A stretch of 64,000 bases of DNA from assembly GCF_026420145.1 (NCBI RefSeq), contig NZ_JAPMLV010000011.1, forward strand, positions 1 to 64,000, in the 5' to 3' direction. The DNA comes from Enterobacter pseudoroggenkampii. Its GTDB lineage: Bacteria; Pseudomonadota; Gammaproteobacteria; Enterobacterales; Enterobacteriaceae. Shown piece after piece: positions 1-11,720 of the stretch. The notes under the pieces are model-generated. The model made no database searches, had not been told where the DNA came from, and saw only the letters and a list, made by a program, of their open reading frames with translations. The position numbers and the translations under genes were made by a program. The first letter of the stretch is position 1, and each line of letters begins with the position of its first letter.

Positions 1-112
1 GTATTCATTTTTCGTCCGAGGACGTTAAGAATCCATGTCACTTTGAGTGCCCACACAGATTGTCTGATAAATTGTTAAAGAGCAGTGCCGCTTCGCTTTT
101 CGCTGCGGCGCG
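1..112 (-). other. rRNA operon leader (5' of 16S rRNA), partial
   Basis: Read on the minus strand, this is the conserved transcribed leader of an enterobacterial rRNA operon. It contains the antitermination region and the stretch that precedes 16S rRNA. The 16S gene itself lies beyond the left edge. In E. coli the same neighbourhood, hemG next to an rrn operon (rrnA), is known, so this is probably the equivalent operon. The assignment rests on recognising the leader sequence and on the promoters upstream. Confidence 0.88.
73..84 (-). promoter_or_regulatory. boxA antitermination site of rrn leader
   Basis: On the minus strand this reads TGCTCTTTAACA, the canonical rrn boxA. In the nascent RNA it binds NusB/NusE (S10) and loads the antitermination complex that protects rRNA transcripts from Rho. 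Its position just downstream of P2 is as expected. Confidence 0.9.
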
Positions 113-120
113 GGGTGTGC

Positions 121-148
121 ATATTACGCTTTCCCGCTTCAGAGTCAA
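121..148 (-). promoter_or_regulatory. rrn promoter P2
   Basis: On the minus strand there is a -35 box TTGACT (143-148) and a -10 box TAATAT (121-126) separated by 16 bp. A GC-rich discriminator follows. This is the usual second rrn promoter, about 100 bp downstream of P1 and just ahead of boxA. Confidence 0.85.
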
Positions 149-218
149 GCGTTTATTTTCGCTATTCTCTGCTGACCCGGCGGCGTGATGTGCCGTTGTT
201 CCGTGTCAGTGGAGGCGC

Positions 219-270
219 ATTATAGGGAGTTATTCTGAAGTGACAAGCACAAAATACAAAAAACTTTTCG
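219..270 (-). promoter_or_regulatory. rrn promoter P1 with UP element
   Basis: The -35 box TTGTCA (241-246) and -10 box TATAAT (219-224) are 16 bp apart on the minus strand, followed by a GC-rich discriminator typical of growth-rate-controlled rrn P1. Immediately upstream (about 247-270) is an A/T-rich tract of A-run, T-run and further T's. This fits an UP element contacted by the RNA polymerase alpha subunits. Transcription would start near 210 and run leftward. Fis sites are expected further upstream but I could not assign them. Confidence 0.87.
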
Positions 271-295
271 TTCGCTCACTTTTCAAACTTAACGC

Positions 296-841
296 TTATT
301 TATGTCGCGAATCGTCCGTTAAATGTGCGATTTCTCGCGCAAAACTGGCTACCTGCGACCAGTCGGTATAAACCACTTCTTTACGCGTGTCGGTTTCGCC
401 CCCCGTCATCTTCATAATAAGACGGATCATAAAGCGGTCATACCAGCGGTAGCGAGGGTAGCGCAGCGCGCCGGCAAAGACGGCGCACAGATCAGGCTGC
501 CACGGCGAGTTGAGTAAAAACTTGCGCGTGTAGCTGTTGGTCTGCGGCGTGCGCTTCTCGGGTTTACGCGCGACCAGATTGACCGAGTAAAACGCACCGG
601 GCAATTTGTTGAGCACCGCCGTATGCTTTTTCACAAAGCGATCCAGCGCCGGATGGAAATGCCCGTAACGAATAGATGCACCAATTACCACGCGGTCGTA
701 ATCCTGCCAGCTTATCTGCTCAGCACGGTTCAGGTTCACCACATCAGAGTAAATCCCCAGCTCTTTTAATTCAGATGCCAGATACGCGGCAATCTCACGC
801 GTTTGCCCGTCTCGCGTAGAGAAAAGAATCAGTGTTTTCAT
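296..841 (-). CDS. hemG: HemG, menaquinone-dependent protoporphyrinogen IX dehydrogenase
   Basis: HemG oxidises protoporphyrinogen IX to protoporphyrin IX, the penultimate step of haem synthesis, passing electrons to quinone at the inner membrane. The 181-residue product has the same length as E. coli HemG. It starts with a flavodoxin-type FMN phosphate-binding loop ([12 protein letters not shown], residues 7-18). The reading frame stays open 72 bases further upstream, but the ATG at 841 gives the family start and the upstream residues look like noise from the trkH 3' end. It follows trkH by 10 bp as the last gene of the pepQ-yigZ-trkH-hemG run. Confidence 0.96.
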   Translation of the reverse strand: MKTLILFSTRDGQTREIAAYLASELKELGIYSDVVNLNRAEQISWQDYDRVVIGASIRYGHFHPALDRFVKKHTAVLNKLPGAFYSVNLVARKPEKRTPQTNSYTRKFLLNSPWQPDLCAVFAGALRYPRYRWYDRFMIRLIMKMTGGETDTRKEVVYTDWSQVASFAREIAHLTDDSRHK

Positions 842-851
842 CAACGGCTCC

Positions 852-2303
852 TTACTCGCGCCAGAATGTAGGGGTGAACAGCACCAGCAGCGTAAAGACC
901 TCAAGACGACCAAACAGCATATTGGCGATGAGGATCCATTTCGCGACCGGGTTCATACTGGCAAAGTTATCCGCCACAACCCCCAGGCCAGGCCCAAGGT
1001 TGTTCAATGTTGCGACGACCGACGCAAAGGCGGAGAAATCATCCACTCCCGTCGCGATAATCGCCAGCATACTGACGATAAAGACCAGCGCATACGCCGA
1101 GAAGAACCCCCACACCGCTTCGAGGATACGTTCCGGCAGCGCGCGGTTACCCAGCTTGATGCTGTAGACCGCGTTCGGGTGGACCAGACGCTTCAGCTCA
1201 CGGTTGCCCTGCTTGAATAGCAGCAGAATACGGATCACCTTCAGGCCACCGCCCGTCGACCCCGCACAGCCGCCGATAAACGCGGAACAGAGCAGAAGCA
1301 CCGGCAGGAACAGCGGCCAGCGCGCGATGCTGTCCGTAGTAAACCCGGCGGTCGTCGCCATCGATACCACCTGGAAGAAGGCCTGGTTTAGCGTGGTCAA
1401 CGCGGAGTTGTAAACATCATGGAACCACAGCACCAGGGTACAGATGATCACCAGCGTCAGCTGGACGCCAATGAACATGCGGAACTCAGGGTCACGCCAG
1501 TACACCTTCAGGCTGCGCCCGCTCAGTAAAGAGAAGTGCAGGCCATAGTTACAGCCAGAGATCAGCAGGAAAATGGCAATAATCGTGTTAATCGTTGGGC
1601 TGTCGAAGTAGCCGATGCTGGCATCGTGGGTGGAGAACCCGCCGATAGCAATCGTCGCGAAGCTGTGTCCGATGGCGTCGAAAGCGGGCATCCCGGCAAA
1701 CCATAGCGCCAGCGCACAGGCCACCGTCAGCAAGACATAGATAAGCCAGAGAGTTTTCGCCGTCTCAGCAATACGCGGGCGCATCTTGTTATCTTTCAGC
1801 GGTCCGGGCATTTCGGCGCGATAGAGCTGCATCCCACCAACGCCCAGAATAGGCAGAATGGCCACCGCCAGGACGATGATCCCCATACCGCCGAACCACT
1901 GCAGCATCTGACGATAAAAGAGAATCGCGTGCGGCAGCGAATCCAGTCCTACCAGCGTCGTCGCCCCGGTCGTCGTTAAGCCGGAGAAGGATTCAAAGAA
2001 GGCATCCGTGATGCTCAGGTTAGGCTGTTCAGAGAAGATAAAGGGCAGCGAACCGACGCTCCCCAGCACCGTCCAGAACAGGACCACAATCAGAAACCCT
2101 TCGCGAGATTTCAGCTCACCTTTCTGGCGACGGTTTGGCCACCACAGCAGCGAGCCAATCGCCAGCGCGACAAAGAAGGTCTGGGTAAATGCCCGCCCCG
2201 CGCCGTCCCGGTAGATAAGCGCCACCAGTCCAGGGAGAATCATCGTCCCGGAAAAGAGTATGACCAGCAGTCCAACGATTCGGGTTATGGCACGAAAATG
2301 CAT
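852..2303 (-). CDS. trkH: TrkH, potassium uptake channel subunit
   Basis: TrkH is the membrane-spanning potassium translocating subunit of the Trk system and works with cytoplasmic TrkA. The 483-residue protein has the four pore-loop repeats of the SKT superfamily. The selectivity-filter segments are TTTGATT (110-116), AIGGFST (219-225), TTAGFTT (316-322) and NNLGPGLG (433-440), each with the key glycine. Many hydrophobic helices surround them. Length matches E. coli TrkH. It lies between yigZ and hemG, all leftward, and is probably co-transcribed. Confidence 0.97.
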   Translation of the reverse strand: MHFRAITRIVGLLVILFSGTMILPGLVALIYRDGAGRAFTQTFFVALAIGSLLWWPNRRQKGELKSREGFLIVVLFWTVLGSVGSLPFIFSEQPNLSITDAFFESFSGLTTTGATTLVGLDSLPHAILFYRQMLQWFGGMGIIVLAVAILPILGVGGMQLYRAEMPGPLKDNKMRPRIAETAKTLWLIYVLLTVACALALWFAGMPAFDAIGHSFATIAIGGFSTHDASIGYFDSPTINTIIAIFLLISGCNYGLHFSLLSGRSLKVYWRDPEFRMFIGVQLTLVIICTLVLWFHDVYNSALTTLNQAFFQVVSMATTAGFTTDSIARWPLFLPVLLLCSAFIGGCAGSTGGGLKVIRILLLFKQGNRELKRLVHPNAVYSIKLGNRALPERILEAVWGFFSAYALVFIVSMLAIIATGVDDFSAFASVVATLNNLGPGLGVVADNFASMNPVAKWILIANMLFGRLEVFTLLVLFTPTFWRE

Positions 2304-2342
2304 CTCTGCCGCTTCCTTTGGTATTCAAAAGTGAGGTGGGGA

Positions 2343-2957
2343 TTATTCTTCAATCGGCAGCAATTGCAACGAACCACGACTAAAATCTGCCAGTTTTGCT
2401 GAAAAAGCAGCCAGTTCCGCCTGAGGAAGCGCCACGCGTAATTGCACCATTGCCTGATATTCACTGTGTGCGATGACACCGTTAAACTGCCTCAGAAGCG
2501 CTTCAATACCCGATAGCTGGGCGTAATCGCATAATAAAGTATATTCGGTAAGCGGCGTTTTGCGGGTAGTGACCAGCATATTAAGCGCCTGCTGTACGCC
2601 CCCACCATAGGCTTTAACCAGCCCACCGGTGCCTAACAAAATGCCGCCGTAGTAGCGCACCACCACGGCGGTTATTTCGCCCACGCCGCTGCCCATTAGC
2701 TGGGAGAGCATGGGTTTACCGGCCGTGCCCGCCGGTTCACCGTCATCGGAAAACCCCAGCTGCTGCGAATCGTCCGGCGGCCCTGCTACCCACGCCACGC
2801 AGTGGTGACGGGCGTCAGGATGCTCAGCCCGGACGGACTCGACAAACGCTTTTGCCGCCTCTACGCCATCGGTATGAGCCAGCAGCGTAATAAAGCGGCT
2901 TTTCTTGATTTCCTCAACAAAGGTGACCGGTTCAGCCGGTATCAGCCAGCTTTCCAT
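2343..2957 (-). CDS. yigZ: YigZ, IMPACT-family protein
   Basis: This 204-residue protein belongs to the YigZ/IMPACT (UPF0029) family. It has an N-terminal ribosomal-S5-like fold carrying the motif around SRFIT and HPDARHHCVAWV, followed by a ferredoxin-like C-terminal domain. The bacterial member's cellular role is not settled; nucleic acid or ribosome-associated functions have been suggested for the family. The start codon shares its A with the pepQ stop (TGATG), indicating translational coupling. Confidence 0.94.
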   Translation of the reverse strand: MESWLIPAEPVTFVEEIKKSRFITLLAHTDGVEAAKAFVESVRAEHPDARHHCVAWVAGPPDDSQQLGFSDDGEPAGTAGKPMLSQLMGSGVGEITAVVVRYYGGILLGTGGLVKAYGGGVQQALNMLVTTRKTPLTEYTLLCDYAQLSGIEALLRQFNGVIAHSEYQAMVQLRVALPQAELAAFSAKLADFSRGSLQLLPIEE

Positions 2958-4288
2958 CAGGCCAGCTTCAGGTCTCGCGTCATATTCTCGATACCGTTTT
3001 CGTGAACCACCACGTTATCTTCGATACGAATACCGCCAAACGGCTTCAGCGCTTCAATTTTTTCCCAGTTGAAGTGCTTGCTGAACTGGCCTTCACGCCA
3101 CGGCGCCAGCAGGGATTCGATAAAGTAGATCCCCGGTTCAATCGTCAGCACCATGCGCGGTTCCAGAATGCGGGTGCAGCGCAGGTAAGGATATTTAGAC
3201 GGTGCCGCCAGATGTGTACCGGTATCATCCTGCATAAAGCCCGCAACGTCGTGCACCTGCAGGCCCAGCGGGTGACCAATGCCGTGCGGCATGAAGGGCC
3301 CGGTCAGATCGTTCTCGACCATCGCCTCTTCGCTCATGTCTTTCACAATCTGGTGCTTACGCAGCAGTTTGGCGATGCGCTGATGGAACTGGATGTGGTA
3401 ATCCACATAGCTGGTGCCCGCCTTCATGGTGCCAATCAGCGCCAGCTGTTCATCGTTCACGTCTTTAATCAGCTGCGCGAAATCGGTGTCCGCATTCGCC
3501 GCCCAGGTACGGGTCAGGTCAGCCGCGTAGCCGTTATACTCTGCCCCTGCGTCCAGCAGGAAGCTGCGCATTTCCGACGGAACATGGTGATCCAGTTTGG
3601 TGTAGTGAAGCACAGACGCGTGCTCGTTGAGCGCGACAATGTTGCTGTACGGCACGTCGGTATCACGGTGGCCTGTCGCGGTCAGATAGGCCTGATTGAT
3701 GTCGAACTCGCTCATCCCCGACTGGAACGCTTCGTGCGCGGCACGGTGGCCGTTCACCGCCGTTTTTTGCGCTTCACGCATGCAGTAAAGTTCATAGTCG
3801 GTTTTATATGCGCGGTAATAGTGCAGGTAATCCAGCACCCCTTTCGGATTGAGTTTGTCTGCCGGAATATCCAGACTCAGCGCACGCTCCGGAACAGGGC
3901 CAATGTAGCCGATGTTGCCGCGCGCGGCAGGCAGTTGGCTGCCAATACCATCCGCTTTCGGCAGTGCAATCACTTCTATCTCTTCCGTCCAGAAAGAGGT
4001 CGGCAGCGGTTCTACGTTGTGCCAGTAATCGACCGGCAGGTAGAACCACAGTTTCGGTTTGTTCACGCCATCCACCAGCAGCCAGCAATTTGGAACCTGC
4101 GTCACCGGTACCCAGGCTTTAAACTGCGGGTTCACCTTAAACGGATAAGCGTGGTCATCCAGAAAGGTATTCATCAGCTCGCCGGAGTGGATCAGCAGCG
4201 CATCCAGCTTAAAGCGGGCCAGTACATCGCGGGTACGTTCTTGTAGGGTAACGATATGATTTTTATAAAGCGAAGCCAGTGAGTCCAT
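2957..4288 (-). CDS. pepQ: PepQ, Xaa-Pro dipeptidase (prolidase)
   Basis: PepQ is a cytosolic dimetal peptidase that splits dipeptides with C-terminal proline. The pita-bread-fold metal ligands are visible: two aspartates in [16 protein letters not shown], the histidine in PHGIGHPLG, and glutamates in LTIEPG and GIRIEDN. The second of two consecutive ATG codons (4286-4288) gives 443 residues, the E. coli length, with an AAGGA ribosome site just upstream. The frame can be extended five codons. It is divergent from fadB across a 190-bp control region. Confidence 0.96.
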   Translation of the reverse strand: MDSLASLYKNHIVTLQERTRDVLARFKLDALLIHSGELMNTFLDDHAYPFKVNPQFKAWVPVTQVPNCWLLVDGVNKPKLWFYLPVDYWHNVEPLPTSFWTEEIEVIALPKADGIGSQLPAARGNIGYIGPVPERALSLDIPADKLNPKGVLDYLHYYRAYKTDYELYCMREAQKTAVNGHRAAHEAFQSGMSEFDINQAYLTATGHRDTDVPYSNIVALNEHASVLHYTKLDHHVPSEMRSFLLDAGAEYNGYAADLTRTWAANADTDFAQLIKDVNDEQLALIGTMKAGTSYVDYHIQFHQRIAKLLRKHQIVKDMSEEAMVENDLTGPFMPHGIGHPLGLQVHDVAGFMQDDTGTHLAAPSKYPYLRCTRILEPRMVLTIEPGIYFIESLLAPWREGQFSKHFNWEKIEALKPFGGIRIEDNVVVHENGIENMTRDLKLA

Positions 4289-4435
4289 CATTCTTCCTTT
4301 CATTTTTTTGACCTCAAGTCATCGCATCTTAGCACACCTCACTCCGGCTGCGTGATTTCCACCGACCGTGATCAATGCAGCATTTTCTTAATGAGTAATT
4401 TGCATTTTATTAACATAAATCCCACACTCCGATTC

Positions 4436-4452
4436 ATCTGGTATGACCAGAT
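4436..4452. promoter_or_regulatory. FadR operator upstream of fadBA
   Basis: The 17-bp sequence ATCTGGTATGACCAGAT is a near-perfect palindrome matching the FadR consensus (TGGTNNGACCA core). FadR represses fadBA until long-chain acyl-CoA binds it. The site lies 26 bp upstream of the fadB start codon, in the promoter/leader region, as in E. coli. Confidence 0.93.
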
Positions 4453-4478
4453 CCAATTGCTGGATTCAGGAGACTGAC

Positions 4479-6668
4479 ATGCTCTACAAAGGCGACACCC
4501 TGTACCTCAACTGGCTGGAAGATGGCATTGCCGAACTGGTGTTCGATGCCCCCGGCTCAGTGAACAAGCTTGATACCGCGACGGTGGCCAGTCTTGGCCA
4601 GGCGCTGGATATTCTTGAAAAACAACCTGAATTAAAAGGGCTGCTGCTGCGTTCGAACAAAGCGGCCTTTATCGTCGGTGCCGATATCACCGAGTTCCTT
4701 TCGCTTTTCCTGGTCCCGGAAGAACAGCTGAGCCAGTGGCTGCACTTTGCCAACAGCGTCTTTAATCGTCTGGAAGATCTGCCTGTCCCGACCATTTCCG
4801 CCGTTAACGGCTATGCGCTGGGCGGTGGCTGCGAGTGCGTGCTGGCGACCGACTATCGCCTGGCGACGCCGGACCTGCGCATCGGCCTGCCGGAAACCAA
4901 GCTGGGCATCATGCCGGGCTTTGGCGGCTCCGTGCGTATGCCGCGCATGCTGGGTGCCGACAGCGCGCTGGAGATCATTGCCGCAGGTAAAGACGTCGGC
5001 GCAGAACAGGCGCAGAAAATCGGCCTGGTCGACGGCGTTGTGAAACCTGAGAAGCTGGTTGAAGGTGCTGTCGCCATTCTGCGTCAGGCGATTAACGGCG
5101 ATCTCGACTGGAGAGCCAAACGCCAGCCGAAGCTGGAACCGTTAAAACTCAGCAAAATTGAAGCCACCATGAGCTTCACCATCGCCAAAGGCATGGTCAT
5201 GCAGACGGCGGGTAAACACTACCCGGCGCCAATCACGGCGGTGAAAACCATTGAAGCGGCTGCCCGTCTCGGACGTGATGACGCGCTGAAGCTCGAAAAT
5301 CAGAGCTTTGTCCCGCTGGCGCATACCAATGAAGCTCGCGCGCTGGTCGGTATCTTCCTTAACGATCAGTTCGTAAAAGGTAAAGCCAAACAGCTGACTA
5401 AAAACGTTGAGACGCCAAAACATGCGGCGGTACTCGGCGCGGGCATTATGGGTGGCGGCATCGCATACCAGTCGGCCTGGAAAGGCGTGCCGGTAGTGAT
5501 GAAAGACATCAGCGAGAAATCCCTGACGCTGGGCATGACCGAAGCGGCCAAGCTGCTGAATAAACAGCTGGAACGCGGAAAAATTGACGGGCTGAAGCTT
5601 GCAGGCGTGATCTCCACCATTCAGCCCGTGCTGGAATACAGCGGTTTCGACCGTGTCGACGTGGTGGTCGAAGCCGTCGTCGAGAACCCGAAGGTTAAAA
5701 AAGCGGTGCTGGCGGAAACGGAAGACAAGGTTCGTCCTGAGACCGTGCTGGCCTCTAACACCTCCACCATTCCAATCAGCGAACTGGCGAGCGTGCTGAA
5801 GCGTCCGGAAAACTTCTGCGGTATGCACTTCTTCAACCCGGTACACCGTATGCCGCTGGTCGAAGTGATCCGTGGGGAAAAAACCTCTGACGAAACCATC
5901 GCTAAAGTGGTGGCCTGGGCCAGCAAGATGGGCAAAACGCCGATCGTCGTTAACGACTGCCCGGGCTTCTTCGTCAACCGCGTGCTGTTCCCTTACTTCG
6001 CCGGTTTCAGCCAGCTGCTGCGCGACGGCGCGGACTTCCGCAAAATCGACAAAGTGATGGAAAAACAGTTCGGCTGGCCGATGGGCCCGGCGTATCTGCT
6101 GGACGTGGTCGGCATTGATACCGCCCACCACGCCCAGGCGGTAATGGCGGCAGGCTTCCCGCAGCGTATGCAGAAAGATTATCGCGACGCCATTGACGCG
6201 CTGTTCGACGCTAACCGCTTCGGTCAGAAAAACGGTCTGGGCTTCTGGCGCTATAAAGAAGACAGCAAAGGCAAACCGAAGAAAGAAGAAGACGCCGCGG
6301 TGGATGGCCTGCTGGCCGACGTTAGCCTGCCGAAACGCGACTTCACCGACGACGAGATCATCGCCCGCATGATGATCCCGATGATCAACGAAGTGGTGCG
6401 TTGCCTCGAAGAAGGCATTATCGCCAGCCCGGCGGAAGCGGATATGGCGCTGGTATACGGCCTGGGCTTCCCTCCGTTCCACGGCGGCGCGTTCCGCTGG
6501 CTGGACACGCTCGGCAGCGCCCGCTATCTCGATATGGCTCAGCAGTATCAGCACCTCGGCCCGCTGTATGAAGTGCCGGAAGGGCTGCGTAACAAAGCGC
6601 GCCATAACGAACCCTACTATCCAGCAGTTGAGCCAGCCCGTCCGGTTGGCGAGCTGAAAACGGCTTAA
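4479..6668 (+). CDS. fadB: FadB, fatty acid oxidation complex alpha subunit
   Basis: FadB carries the enoyl-CoA hydratase, isomerase, epimerase and 3-hydroxyacyl-CoA dehydrogenase activities of aerobic beta-oxidation, in a complex with FadA. The N-terminal crotonase domain has catalytic glutamates at 119 (GGCEC) and 139 (LPETKLG). The dehydrogenase part begins with an NAD-binding glycine motif ([11 protein letters not shown], near 315) and has HFFNPVHRM further on. The ATG at 4479, preceded by AGGAGA, gives 729 residues as in E. coli; the frame is open 12 codons upstream but overlaps the FadR operator. fadA follows after 9 bp. Confidence 0.98.
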   Translation: MLYKGDTLYLNWLEDGIAELVFDAPGSVNKLDTATVASLGQALDILEKQPELKGLLLRSNKAAFIVGADITEFLSLFLVPEEQLSQWLHFANSVFNRLEDLPVPTISAVNGYALGGGCECVLATDYRLATPDLRIGLPETKLGIMPGFGGSVRMPRMLGADSALEIIAAGKDVGAEQAQKIGLVDGVVKPEKLVEGAVAILRQAINGDLDWRAKRQPKLEPLKLSKIEATMSFTIAKGMVMQTAGKHYPAPITAVKTIEAAARLGRDDALKLENQSFVPLAHTNEARALVGIFLNDQFVKGKAKQLTKNVETPKHAAVLGAGIMGGGIAYQSAWKGVPVVMKDISEKSLTLGMTEAAKLLNKQLERGKIDGLKLAGVISTIQPVLEYSGFDRVDVVVEAVVENPKVKKAVLAETEDKVRPETVLASNTSTIPISELASVLKRPENFCGMHFFNPVHRMPLVEVIRGEKTSDETIAKVVAWASKMGKTPIVVNDCPGFFVNRVLFPYFAGFSQLLRDGADFRKIDKVMEKQFGWPMGPAYLLDVVGIDTAHHAQAVMAAGFPQRMQKDYRDAIDALFDANRFGQKNGLGFWRYKEDSKGKPKKEEDAAVDGLLADVSLPKRDFTDDEIIARMMIPMINEVVRCLEEGIIASPAEADMALVYGLGFPPFHGGAFRWLDTLGSARYLDMAQQYQHLGPLYEVPEGLRNKARHNEPYYPAVEPARPVGELKTA

Positions 6669-7841
<1,173 letters not shown>

Positions 7842-7850
7842 GTCTAATAC

Positions 7851-7914
7851 GTAGGCCCGATAAGCATCGCGCCATCGGGCTTTTGCCGGGAGGCGCTGCG
7901 CTTTCCCGGCCTAA
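7851..7914. repeat. REP/BIME pair between fadA and fre
   Basis: Two imperfect palindromes of the enterobacterial REP type lie head to head: one from the GTAGGCCCGATAAGC end (7851-7880) and one of the GCCGGGAGGCGCTGCGC type (7885-7914). Such BIMEs sit between or after genes and can bind gyrase, IHF or Pol I, or stabilise upstream mRNA. Here the pair follows fadA. Confidence 0.75.
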
Positions 7915-7973
7915 GAGAGGTACCTCGCCGCCAGTGGCGTCACTGGCGAAGAGAGAGTTTAGTTGCCGTTCTT

Positions 7974-7998
7974 CCCGCCTGTCAGGGGCGGGTTTTTT
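7974..7998 (+). terminator. Rho-independent terminator of fadBA
   Basis: A CCCGCC/GGCGGG stem (7974-7979 and 7987-7992) with a 7-base loop is followed by six T's on the plus strand. It ends transcription from fadBA before the convergent fre gene. The opposite strand lacks a T tract, so it appears to act in one direction only. Confidence 0.85.
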
Positions 7999-8000
7999 AT

Positions 8001-8702
8001 TTAAATGAAGGCAAACGCATCGCCAAACAGGCGGTCTTCACGCGCATCACGTTCGTTACAGAACAGATCGCGGGCGATTTTCGCCATCTCGAAACGGCCA
8101 GCGATATAGATATCGTGCCCAGCCAGCGTACCGTGATCCTGCAGCACCGCCGTCAGCACCGTACCGCTACGCCCGCGCCAGCCCTCTTCCGGCTGCTCAA
8201 CCACCGGCTCAATGCGCAGGTTAGGATGGGTGACGCTCAGCGCTTCCAGTTCAGACAGATCGTACAGATGTTTCTCTTCGCGGCCACCCCAGTAAATGGT
8301 GATGTCCCGGTCCGGGTTACGCGCCAGTGCGGTCAACAGAATAGAGCGCACATAAGAGAAGCCCGTACCGCCAGCGATCAGGATCAGCGGACGGTCTTCG
8401 TCATCGCGCAGCCACGCATCACCGTGCGGAATATCCACCACGATTTCACGTTCCTTCAGGATGCGATCCATCACCGCCATCGCATACAGGTTAAGCTCTG
8501 ACGCACCAATATGAAGCTCAATAAATTCCTGCTCCGCTGGCGTGGAGGCCATAGAGAAAGGACGCTTATCACGCTCATCCATCACAACCATCAGGTACTG
8601 ACCCGCGCGGAAAGAGAATGGCGCTTCTGGCACTAAACGGACGCGATATACGGTGTCGGTGATGGCATCTACCGAGGTCACTTTACAGCTTAAGGTTGTC
8701 AT
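8001..8702 (-). CDS. fre: Fre, NAD(P)H-flavin reductase
   Basis: Fre reduces free flavins with NAD(P)H and supplies reduced flavin to, for example, ribonucleotide reductase activation and ferric iron reduction. The 233-residue protein has the flavin-contacting motif RPFSMAST and the pyridine-nucleotide motif AGGTGFSY of the ferredoxin-NADP reductase fold. Length matches E. coli Fre. It lies 42 bp downstream of ubiD, probably in one transcript. Reduced FMN is needed to make the prenyl-FMN cofactor of UbiD, which may explain the pairing (inference). Confidence 0.97.
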   Translation of the reverse strand: MTTLSCKVTSVDAITDTVYRVRLVPEAPFSFRAGQYLMVVMDERDKRPFSMASTPAEQEFIELHIGASELNLYAMAVMDRILKEREIVVDIPHGDAWLRDDEDRPLILIAGGTGFSYVRSILLTALARNPDRDITIYWGGREEKHLYDLSELEALSVTHPNLRIEPVVEQPEEGWRGRSGTVLTAVLQDHGTLAGHDIYIAGRFEMAKIARDLFCNERDAREDRLFGDAFAFI

Positions 8703-8744
8703 TCGCTCTCTCTGTCGGGAAGTCTATAGGGCTTAACGGTCAGC

Positions 8745-10238
8745 TCAGGGTTTACCGTTATTCATTATGGCCAGCTCGTCCCAGATCGCGTCAATGCGCG
8801 CGGTCACAGCAGGATCTTTTTTGATCGGGCGACCCCATTCACGGTCGGTTTCGCCAGGCCATTTATTTGTGGCATCCAGTCCCATCTTTGAGCCAAGACC
8901 GGAAACCGGCGAGGCAAAATCCAGATAATCAATCGGCGTGTTTTCGACTAACACCGTATCGCGCGCCGGGTCCATTCGCGTGGTAATGGCCCAGATTACG
9001 TCATTCCAGTCGCGGGCGTTAACGTCATCATCGCAGACAATAACAAATTTGGTATACATAAACTGGCGCAGGAAAGACCATACGCCCATCATCACGCGTT
9101 TAGCATGACCAGGATACTGCTTCTTCATCGTGACCACCGCCATGCGATACGAGCATCCTTCAGGCGGCAGATAAAAATCAACTATTTCCGGAAACTGCTT
9201 TTGCAGGATCGGCACAAACACTTCATTCAGCGCCACGCCCAGCACCGCCGGTTCGTCCGGTGGACGTCCGGTATACGTGGAGTGATAAATCGCATCTTCA
9301 CGCTGCGTAATGTGCGTCACGGTAAACACCGGGAAGTTATCCACCTCGTTGTAATAGCCGGTGTGGTCGCCGTAAGGGCCTTCTGGCGCCATTTCACCCT
9401 GCTCAAGGTAACCCTCAAGCACAATTTCGGCACTGGCCGGAACTTCGAGATCGTTAGAGATACACTTCACGACTTCGGTTTTCGTTCCGCGCAGCAGGCC
9501 TGCAAACGCATATTCAGAAAGGGTATCCGGCACGGGGGTGACGGCTCCCAGAATGGTGGCCGGATCGGCGCCTAAAGCAACGGACACCGGGAAACGTTCA
9601 CCCGGATGCGCAGCACACCACTCCTGGAAATCCAGCGCGCCGCCGCGATGCGACAGCCAGCGCATGATGAGTTTATTCTTGCCAATCAGCTGCTGGCGGT
9701 AAATACCGAGGTTTTGCCGCTCTTTGTGCGGGCCGCGCGTAACGGTGAGCCCCCAGGTGATCAGCGGCGCAGCATCTTCCGGCCAGCACTGCATGACAGG
9801 GATTTTGGTCAGATCAACCGCATCGCCTTCCAGCACCTTCTGCTGGCACGGCGCGCCGCGCAGGCGTTTAGTGGGCATGTTCAGCACCTGCTTAAACTGC
9901 GGCAGTTTGTCGAACAGATCGCGGAAGCCTTTCGGTGGCTCCGGCTCTTTCAGAAACGCCAGCAGCTTACCGACTTCGCGCAGCGCCGTGACGTCTTCCT
10001 GCCCCATCCCCAGTGCGACGCGACGCGGTGTACCAAACAGGTTGCACAGCACCGGCATGGAGTACCCTTTCGGATTTTCAAACAGTAACGCGGGGCCACC
10101 GGCACGCAGGGTGCGGTCAGCAATTTCTGTCATCTCCAGATAAGGATCAACAGGAAGTGTAATACGTTTGAGTTCACCCTGCTTTTCCAGCAGCGTCAGG
10201 AAGTCGCGGAGATCGTGGTATTTCATGCAGTTAATCAT
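8745..10238 (-). CDS. ubiD: UbiD, 4-hydroxy-3-polyprenylbenzoate decarboxylase
   Basis: UbiD removes the carboxyl group of 3-octaprenyl-4-hydroxybenzoate in ubiquinone synthesis, using prenylated FMN supplied by UbiX. The roughly 497-residue sequence is UbiD throughout (for example [15 protein letters not shown] and [15 protein letters not shown]). Two ATG codons are possible, 10238 and 10226. The AGAGAGG ribosome site sits very close to the first and rather far from the second, so the start is unsettled by four codons; the longer form is given because it resembles the E. coli N-terminus. fre follows. Confidence 0.96.
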   Translation of the reverse strand: MINCMKYHDLRDFLTLLEKQGELKRITLPVDPYLEMTEIADRTLRAGGPALLFENPKGYSMPVLCNLFGTPRRVALGMGQEDVTALREVGKLLAFLKEPEPPKGFRDLFDKLPQFKQVLNMPTKRLRGAPCQQKVLEGDAVDLTKIPVMQCWPEDAAPLITWGLTVTRGPHKERQNLGIYRQQLIGKNKLIMRWLSHRGGALDFQEWCAAHPGERFPVSVALGADPATILGAVTPVPDTLSEYAFAGLLRGTKTEVVKCISNDLEVPASAEIVLEGYLEQGEMAPEGPYGDHTGYYNEVDNFPVFTVTHITQREDAIYHSTYTGRPPDEPAVLGVALNEVFVPILQKQFPEIVDFYLPPEGCSYRMAVVTMKKQYPGHAKRVMMGVWSFLRQFMYTKFVIVCDDDVNARDWNDVIWAITTRMDPARDTVLVENTPIDYLDFASPVSGLGSKMGLDATNKWPGETDREWGRPIKKDPAVTARIDAIWDELAIMNNGKP

Positions 10239-10408
10239 GGCCTCTCTGTAAGCGCTTCATTATACGGCGTAAGCCTGCTTGATGCTGTAATTTTGTTAAA
10301 TTAGCGTGAAGTTATGCGTTCTGTCCCATTTTCGCCCATTATAATCAACTTAGCGATCCCGCCAGGGTTTTGATATGCTTGCGCCCCGAACTAAGGGAAA
10401 GAGTGATT

Positions 10409-10900
10409 ATGCAGGCCTGGTATTTACTGTATTGCAAACGCGGGCAACTTCAGCGCGCGCAGGAACATCTTGAACGTCAGTCTGTAAATTGCCTGACACC
10501 CGTGATCACGCTTGAAAAAATGCAGCGCGGGAAGCGCACAACCGTCAGTGAGCCGTTGTTCCCGAACTACCTGTTCGTGGAGTTCGACCCGGAAGTCATC
10601 CACACCACCACCATCAGCGCCACGCGTGGCGTCAGCCACTTCGTTCGTTTTGGTGCTCACCCGGCAACGGTTCCGTCGACGGTCATTCATCAGCTGTCGA
10701 TTTATCAACAGCCTGAAGGGATCACCGACCCCGAAACCCCTTACACGGGCGATAGCGTCGTAATTACCGAAGGCGCTTTCGAAGGTCTGCAGGCGATTTT
10801 TGCCGAGCCGGACGGAGAAGCGCGCTCTATGCTGTTGCTCAATCTGCTGAACAAGCAGGTGCTGCAGAGCGTTAAAAACACCGACTTCCGCAAACTTTAA
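10409..10900 (+). CDS. rfaH: RfaH, transcription antitermination and translation factor
   Basis: RfaH is a NusG paralogue recruited at ops elements of long operons (LPS core, capsule, conjugation). It suppresses pausing and Rho termination and then recruits ribosomes. The 163-residue protein has an NGN domain (1-100; [36 protein letters not shown]) joined to the C-terminal KOW domain that switches fold. The ATG at 10409 behind AAGGGAAAGAG gives the family start. Its stop codon overlaps the convergent tatD stop, with no terminator between them. Confidence 0.96.
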   Translation: MQAWYLLYCKRGQLQRAQEHLERQSVNCLTPVITLEKMQRGKRTTVSEPLFPNYLFVEFDPEVIHTTTISATRGVSHFVRFGAHPATVPSTVIHQLSIYQQPEGITDPETPYTGDSVVITEGAFEGLQAIFAEPDGEARSMLLLNLLNKQVLQSVKNTDFRKL

Positions 10901-11679
10901 ACGTTTATTCCGAACAGATTACGCACGTTGTTATCCGTCTGCGCCGAAAGCCAGTGCGGATCCTCTCCGCGCCACTTCGCAACGCTCTCAACAATGTGCC
11001 CCAGATACGCGGGCTCATTTCGCCGCGATGCCGGTTTGGGTTTCATATCGCGCGGTAGCAGATAGGGTGCATCGGTTTCAAGGAGCAACCGGTCAGCCGG
11101 GATCGCTGGCAACAGCTCCCGAAGTTCGAGCCCGCGACGCTCATCGCAAACCCAGCCAGTAACACCCAGATAAAGCCCTCGCTTCAGGCAATCCAGTGCT
11201 TCCTGTCGTGAACCGGTAAAGCAGTGGAGTACCGCGCCGGGCAGTTTCTCCAGCCACGGATCCAGAAGTGCCAGGAAACGCTCATGCGCGTCGCGGCAGT
11301 GCATAAATACGGGCATTCCAAGCTCTGCCGCCAGCGCAAGCTGGGCAGTGAATGCTTTTTCCTGCTCTTCAGGCGTGGAAAAGTTACGGTTGAAATCGAG
11401 ACCGCATTCGCCGATCGCTACCACTTCTGGCGTCTTCGCCAGCCTGTACAGGGTGTCGCCACTTTCCGGGGTCCACTGGCTACTGTCGTGAGGATGTACA
11501 CCAGCAGTAGACCAACAGCGATCGTAGCGTTGCGCCAGCTGCTGCGCCTGCTCGCTCTCATGCAGGTTGGTGCCCGTCAGCAGCAGCCCTTTCACCCCGG
11601 CAGCAAACGCGCGCGCAACCACCTCATCGCGATCTTTCGCAAACTGCGAACTGGTCAGGTTGAGTCCGATATCAAACAT
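10897..11679 (-). CDS. tatD: TatD, metal-dependent DNase
   Basis: TatD is a TIM-barrel hydrolase with 3'-5' exonuclease/DNase activity; despite its name it is not needed for Tat export. Metal-site motifs are visible: [28 protein letters not shown] and [11 protein letters not shown]. The usual N-terminal HxH of the family is replaced by IGLNL, as in other enterobacterial TatD proteins. The ATG at 11679, with GGGGA five bases upstream, gives 260 residues. It is the last gene of the tat operon and converges on rfaH. Confidence 0.95.
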   Translation of the reverse strand: MFDIGLNLTSSQFAKDRDEVVARAFAAGVKGLLLTGTNLHESEQAQQLAQRYDRCWSTAGVHPHDSSQWTPESGDTLYRLAKTPEVVAIGECGLDFNRNFSTPEEQEKAFTAQLALAAELGMPVFMHCRDAHERFLALLDPWLEKLPGAVLHCFTGSRQEALDCLKRGLYLGVTGWVCDERRGLELRELLPAIPADRLLLETDAPYLLPRDMKPKPASRRNEPAYLGHIVESVAKWRGEDPHWLSAQTDNNVRNLFGINV

Positions 11680-11698
11680 GTGAATCCCCATATAACAA

Positions 11699-11714
11699 CC
11701 GCCCTGACGGGCGG
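11699..11714 (-). terminator. Intercistronic hairpin tatC-tatD
   Basis: A CCGCCC/GGGCGG stem (11699-11704 and 11709-11714) with a 4-base loop lies in the 41-bp gap between tatC and tatD. On the minus strand only a short TTGTT follows. It may lower tatD expression by partial termination or act as an mRNA 3'-end stabiliser; the T tract is too poor to call it a full terminator. Confidence 0.5.
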
Positions 11715-11720
11715 CTGGTT

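Noticed and set aside
842..913. 24-codon N-terminal extension of HemG
   Set aside because: The extension overlaps the trkH 3' end and lacks similarity; the ATG at 841 gives the exact family N-terminus with the FMN loop.
3002..4246. 414-codon open frame antisense to pepQ
   Set aside because: It lies wholly within pepQ, has His/Arg/Gln-rich composition and no family match that I recognise.
5142..6605. 487-codon open frame antisense to fadB
   Set aside because: It is a codon-bias shadow of fadB: His/Arg/Phe-rich with no domain. fadB is intact and certain.
7851..7914. Repeated palindromes considered as a CRISPR array
   Set aside because: There are only two inverted units of REP type, with no regularly spaced direct repeats and no cas genes in the window.
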